Source of the DNA: Bacteroidota bacterium
Lineage (GTDB): Bacteria; Bacteroidota; Ignavibacteria; Ignavibacteriales; Melioribacteraceae
DNA: 15,290 nt
Direction: 5' to 3'
Assembly: GCA_021786655.1 (NCBI GenBank)
Contig: JAJYMU010000073.1
Location: forward strand, 1 to 15,290
The notes beneath the pieces are model-generated. The model was not told the origin of the DNA and searched no databases. It saw only the letters and a program-made list of their open reading frames with translations. The position numbers and the translations under genes are program-made. This document shows, piece after piece, positions 15,007 through 15,290 of this stretch (position 1 is the stretch's first letter; each line of letters starts with the position of its first letter).

Positions 15007-15160
15007 GGAACTTTTATGTCTGAGAAAATTCTCCTGACTAAATCTGATGAATCCAAGTACCGCCCGGCAGATTTTCTGCATTAAAAGTAATTTTATTATT
15101 TCCCCAAAACTTAAGCCACTTTATTTTTGAGATGCCGGCTAATTATTCTTTCACTCGTGG

Positions 15161-15289
15161 TTAATTCATATTAGCAAGAATTAATATTTCAGCTGCATCA
15201 TTAACTTGAGCATTCGTTGCGCCTGTTAACGTTGTTTGAACTGCCGTTGCTAATGCACTATAAAAACTTGTGTAGGCAGTAATATATTG
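15161..15289 (-). CDS. 3' end of an unrecognised gene running off the window
   Basis: One minus-strand frame is open from the window edge (first complete codon at 15289) to a TAA at 15163-15161, giving 42 C-terminal residues: QYITAYTSFYSALATAVQTT followed by LTGATNAQVNDAAEILILANMN. It is rich in Ala, Thr, Asn and Leu and looks helical. I do not recognise a family. The even, low-complexity-free composition and absence of stops make a real gene end more likely than chance, but 43 codons are weak evidence. It would be upstream of, and co-oriented with, the kinase pseudogene. Confidence 0.45.
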   Translation of the reverse strand, partial: QYITAYTSFYSALATAVQTTLTGATNAQVNDAAEILILANMN

Positions 15290-15290
15290 A

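Larger units (their letters stand above)
14551..15056 (-). pseudogene. Broken second copy of a histidine-kinase transmitter region
   Basis: Two minus-strand frames hold pieces of a kinase like the one at 11187-14318. The segment 14799-15056 reads DIKVPPPYWMTWWFRTAAVIF ... RFRIASDLHDEVGASLTSLSIQ (last Y_Y_Y edge, membrane helix, histidine box). The segment 14690-14784 reads MFEMSVSDDGKGF ... GNGLRNMKMRAEK (G-boxes). Between them the rest of the dimerisation helix and the N-box are missing: aligned with the intact gene, 310 bp (11391-11700) are absent, which also shifts the frame. There is no propeller region upstream. After AEK the frame enters palindromic repeats (14618-14678) and ends ...GRRRIKI. 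The coding similarity is seen directly; loss of function is a firm inference, since no ATP-binding site can be assembled. Confidence 0.88.

Overview
The window looks like a chromosomal stretch from a Gram-negative, AT-leaning member of the Bacteroidota/Ignavibacteriota lineage. The main evidence is two secreted proteins ending in type IX secretion (T9SS) sorting domains of the 'NFPNPFNPST...GVYFYRL...KKM' kind, which are typical of Ignavibacteria and relatives. A large sensor kinase with 'two-component regulator propeller' repeats and a Y_Y_Y domain also fits. Phylum placement is inferred from these protein styles, not from a marker gene.

Layout, left to right. (1) 2-1842: the 3' part of cydA and complete cydB, encoding cytochrome bd quinol oxidase, followed by two tandem intrinsic terminators. 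(2) 2055-2825: an inositol-monophosphatase-family enzyme. (3) 2870-3835: a secreted T9SS cargo protein whose sorting domain carries in-frame palindromic DNA. (4) 3999-8434: an efflux-type operon of membrane-fusion adaptor, ABC ATPase and two different FtsX/MacB-like permeases. The two permease genes are separated by a nested palindromic repeat. (5) Minus strand, 10253-8535: a seven-bladed, delta-60-like propeller protein with a T9SS tail. (6) Minus strand, 14318-10504: a sensor histidine kinase (two seven-bladed propellers, Y_Y_Y, one membrane segment, HisKA_3/HATPase) followed by its NarL-type response regulator. (7) 14403-15160: a repeat-rich stretch with no intact gene, holding a broken second copy of the kinase transmitter region. 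(8) 15161-15289: the 3' end of an unrecognised minus-strand gene that runs off the window.

Functionally these are ordinary modules: microaerobic respiration, phosphate-monoester metabolism, an envelope exporter, two surface or secreted proteins and one two-component pathway. The unusual layer is the repeat population. Several short palindromic families lie in gaps, in an operon leader, inside a pseudogene and in-frame inside a coding region. One family shows compensatory base changes between copies. The kinase fragment at the right end records a deletion that can be explained by an 11-bp direct repeat still present in the intact kinase gene. I see no CRISPR array, phage, transposase, tRNA or rRNA.
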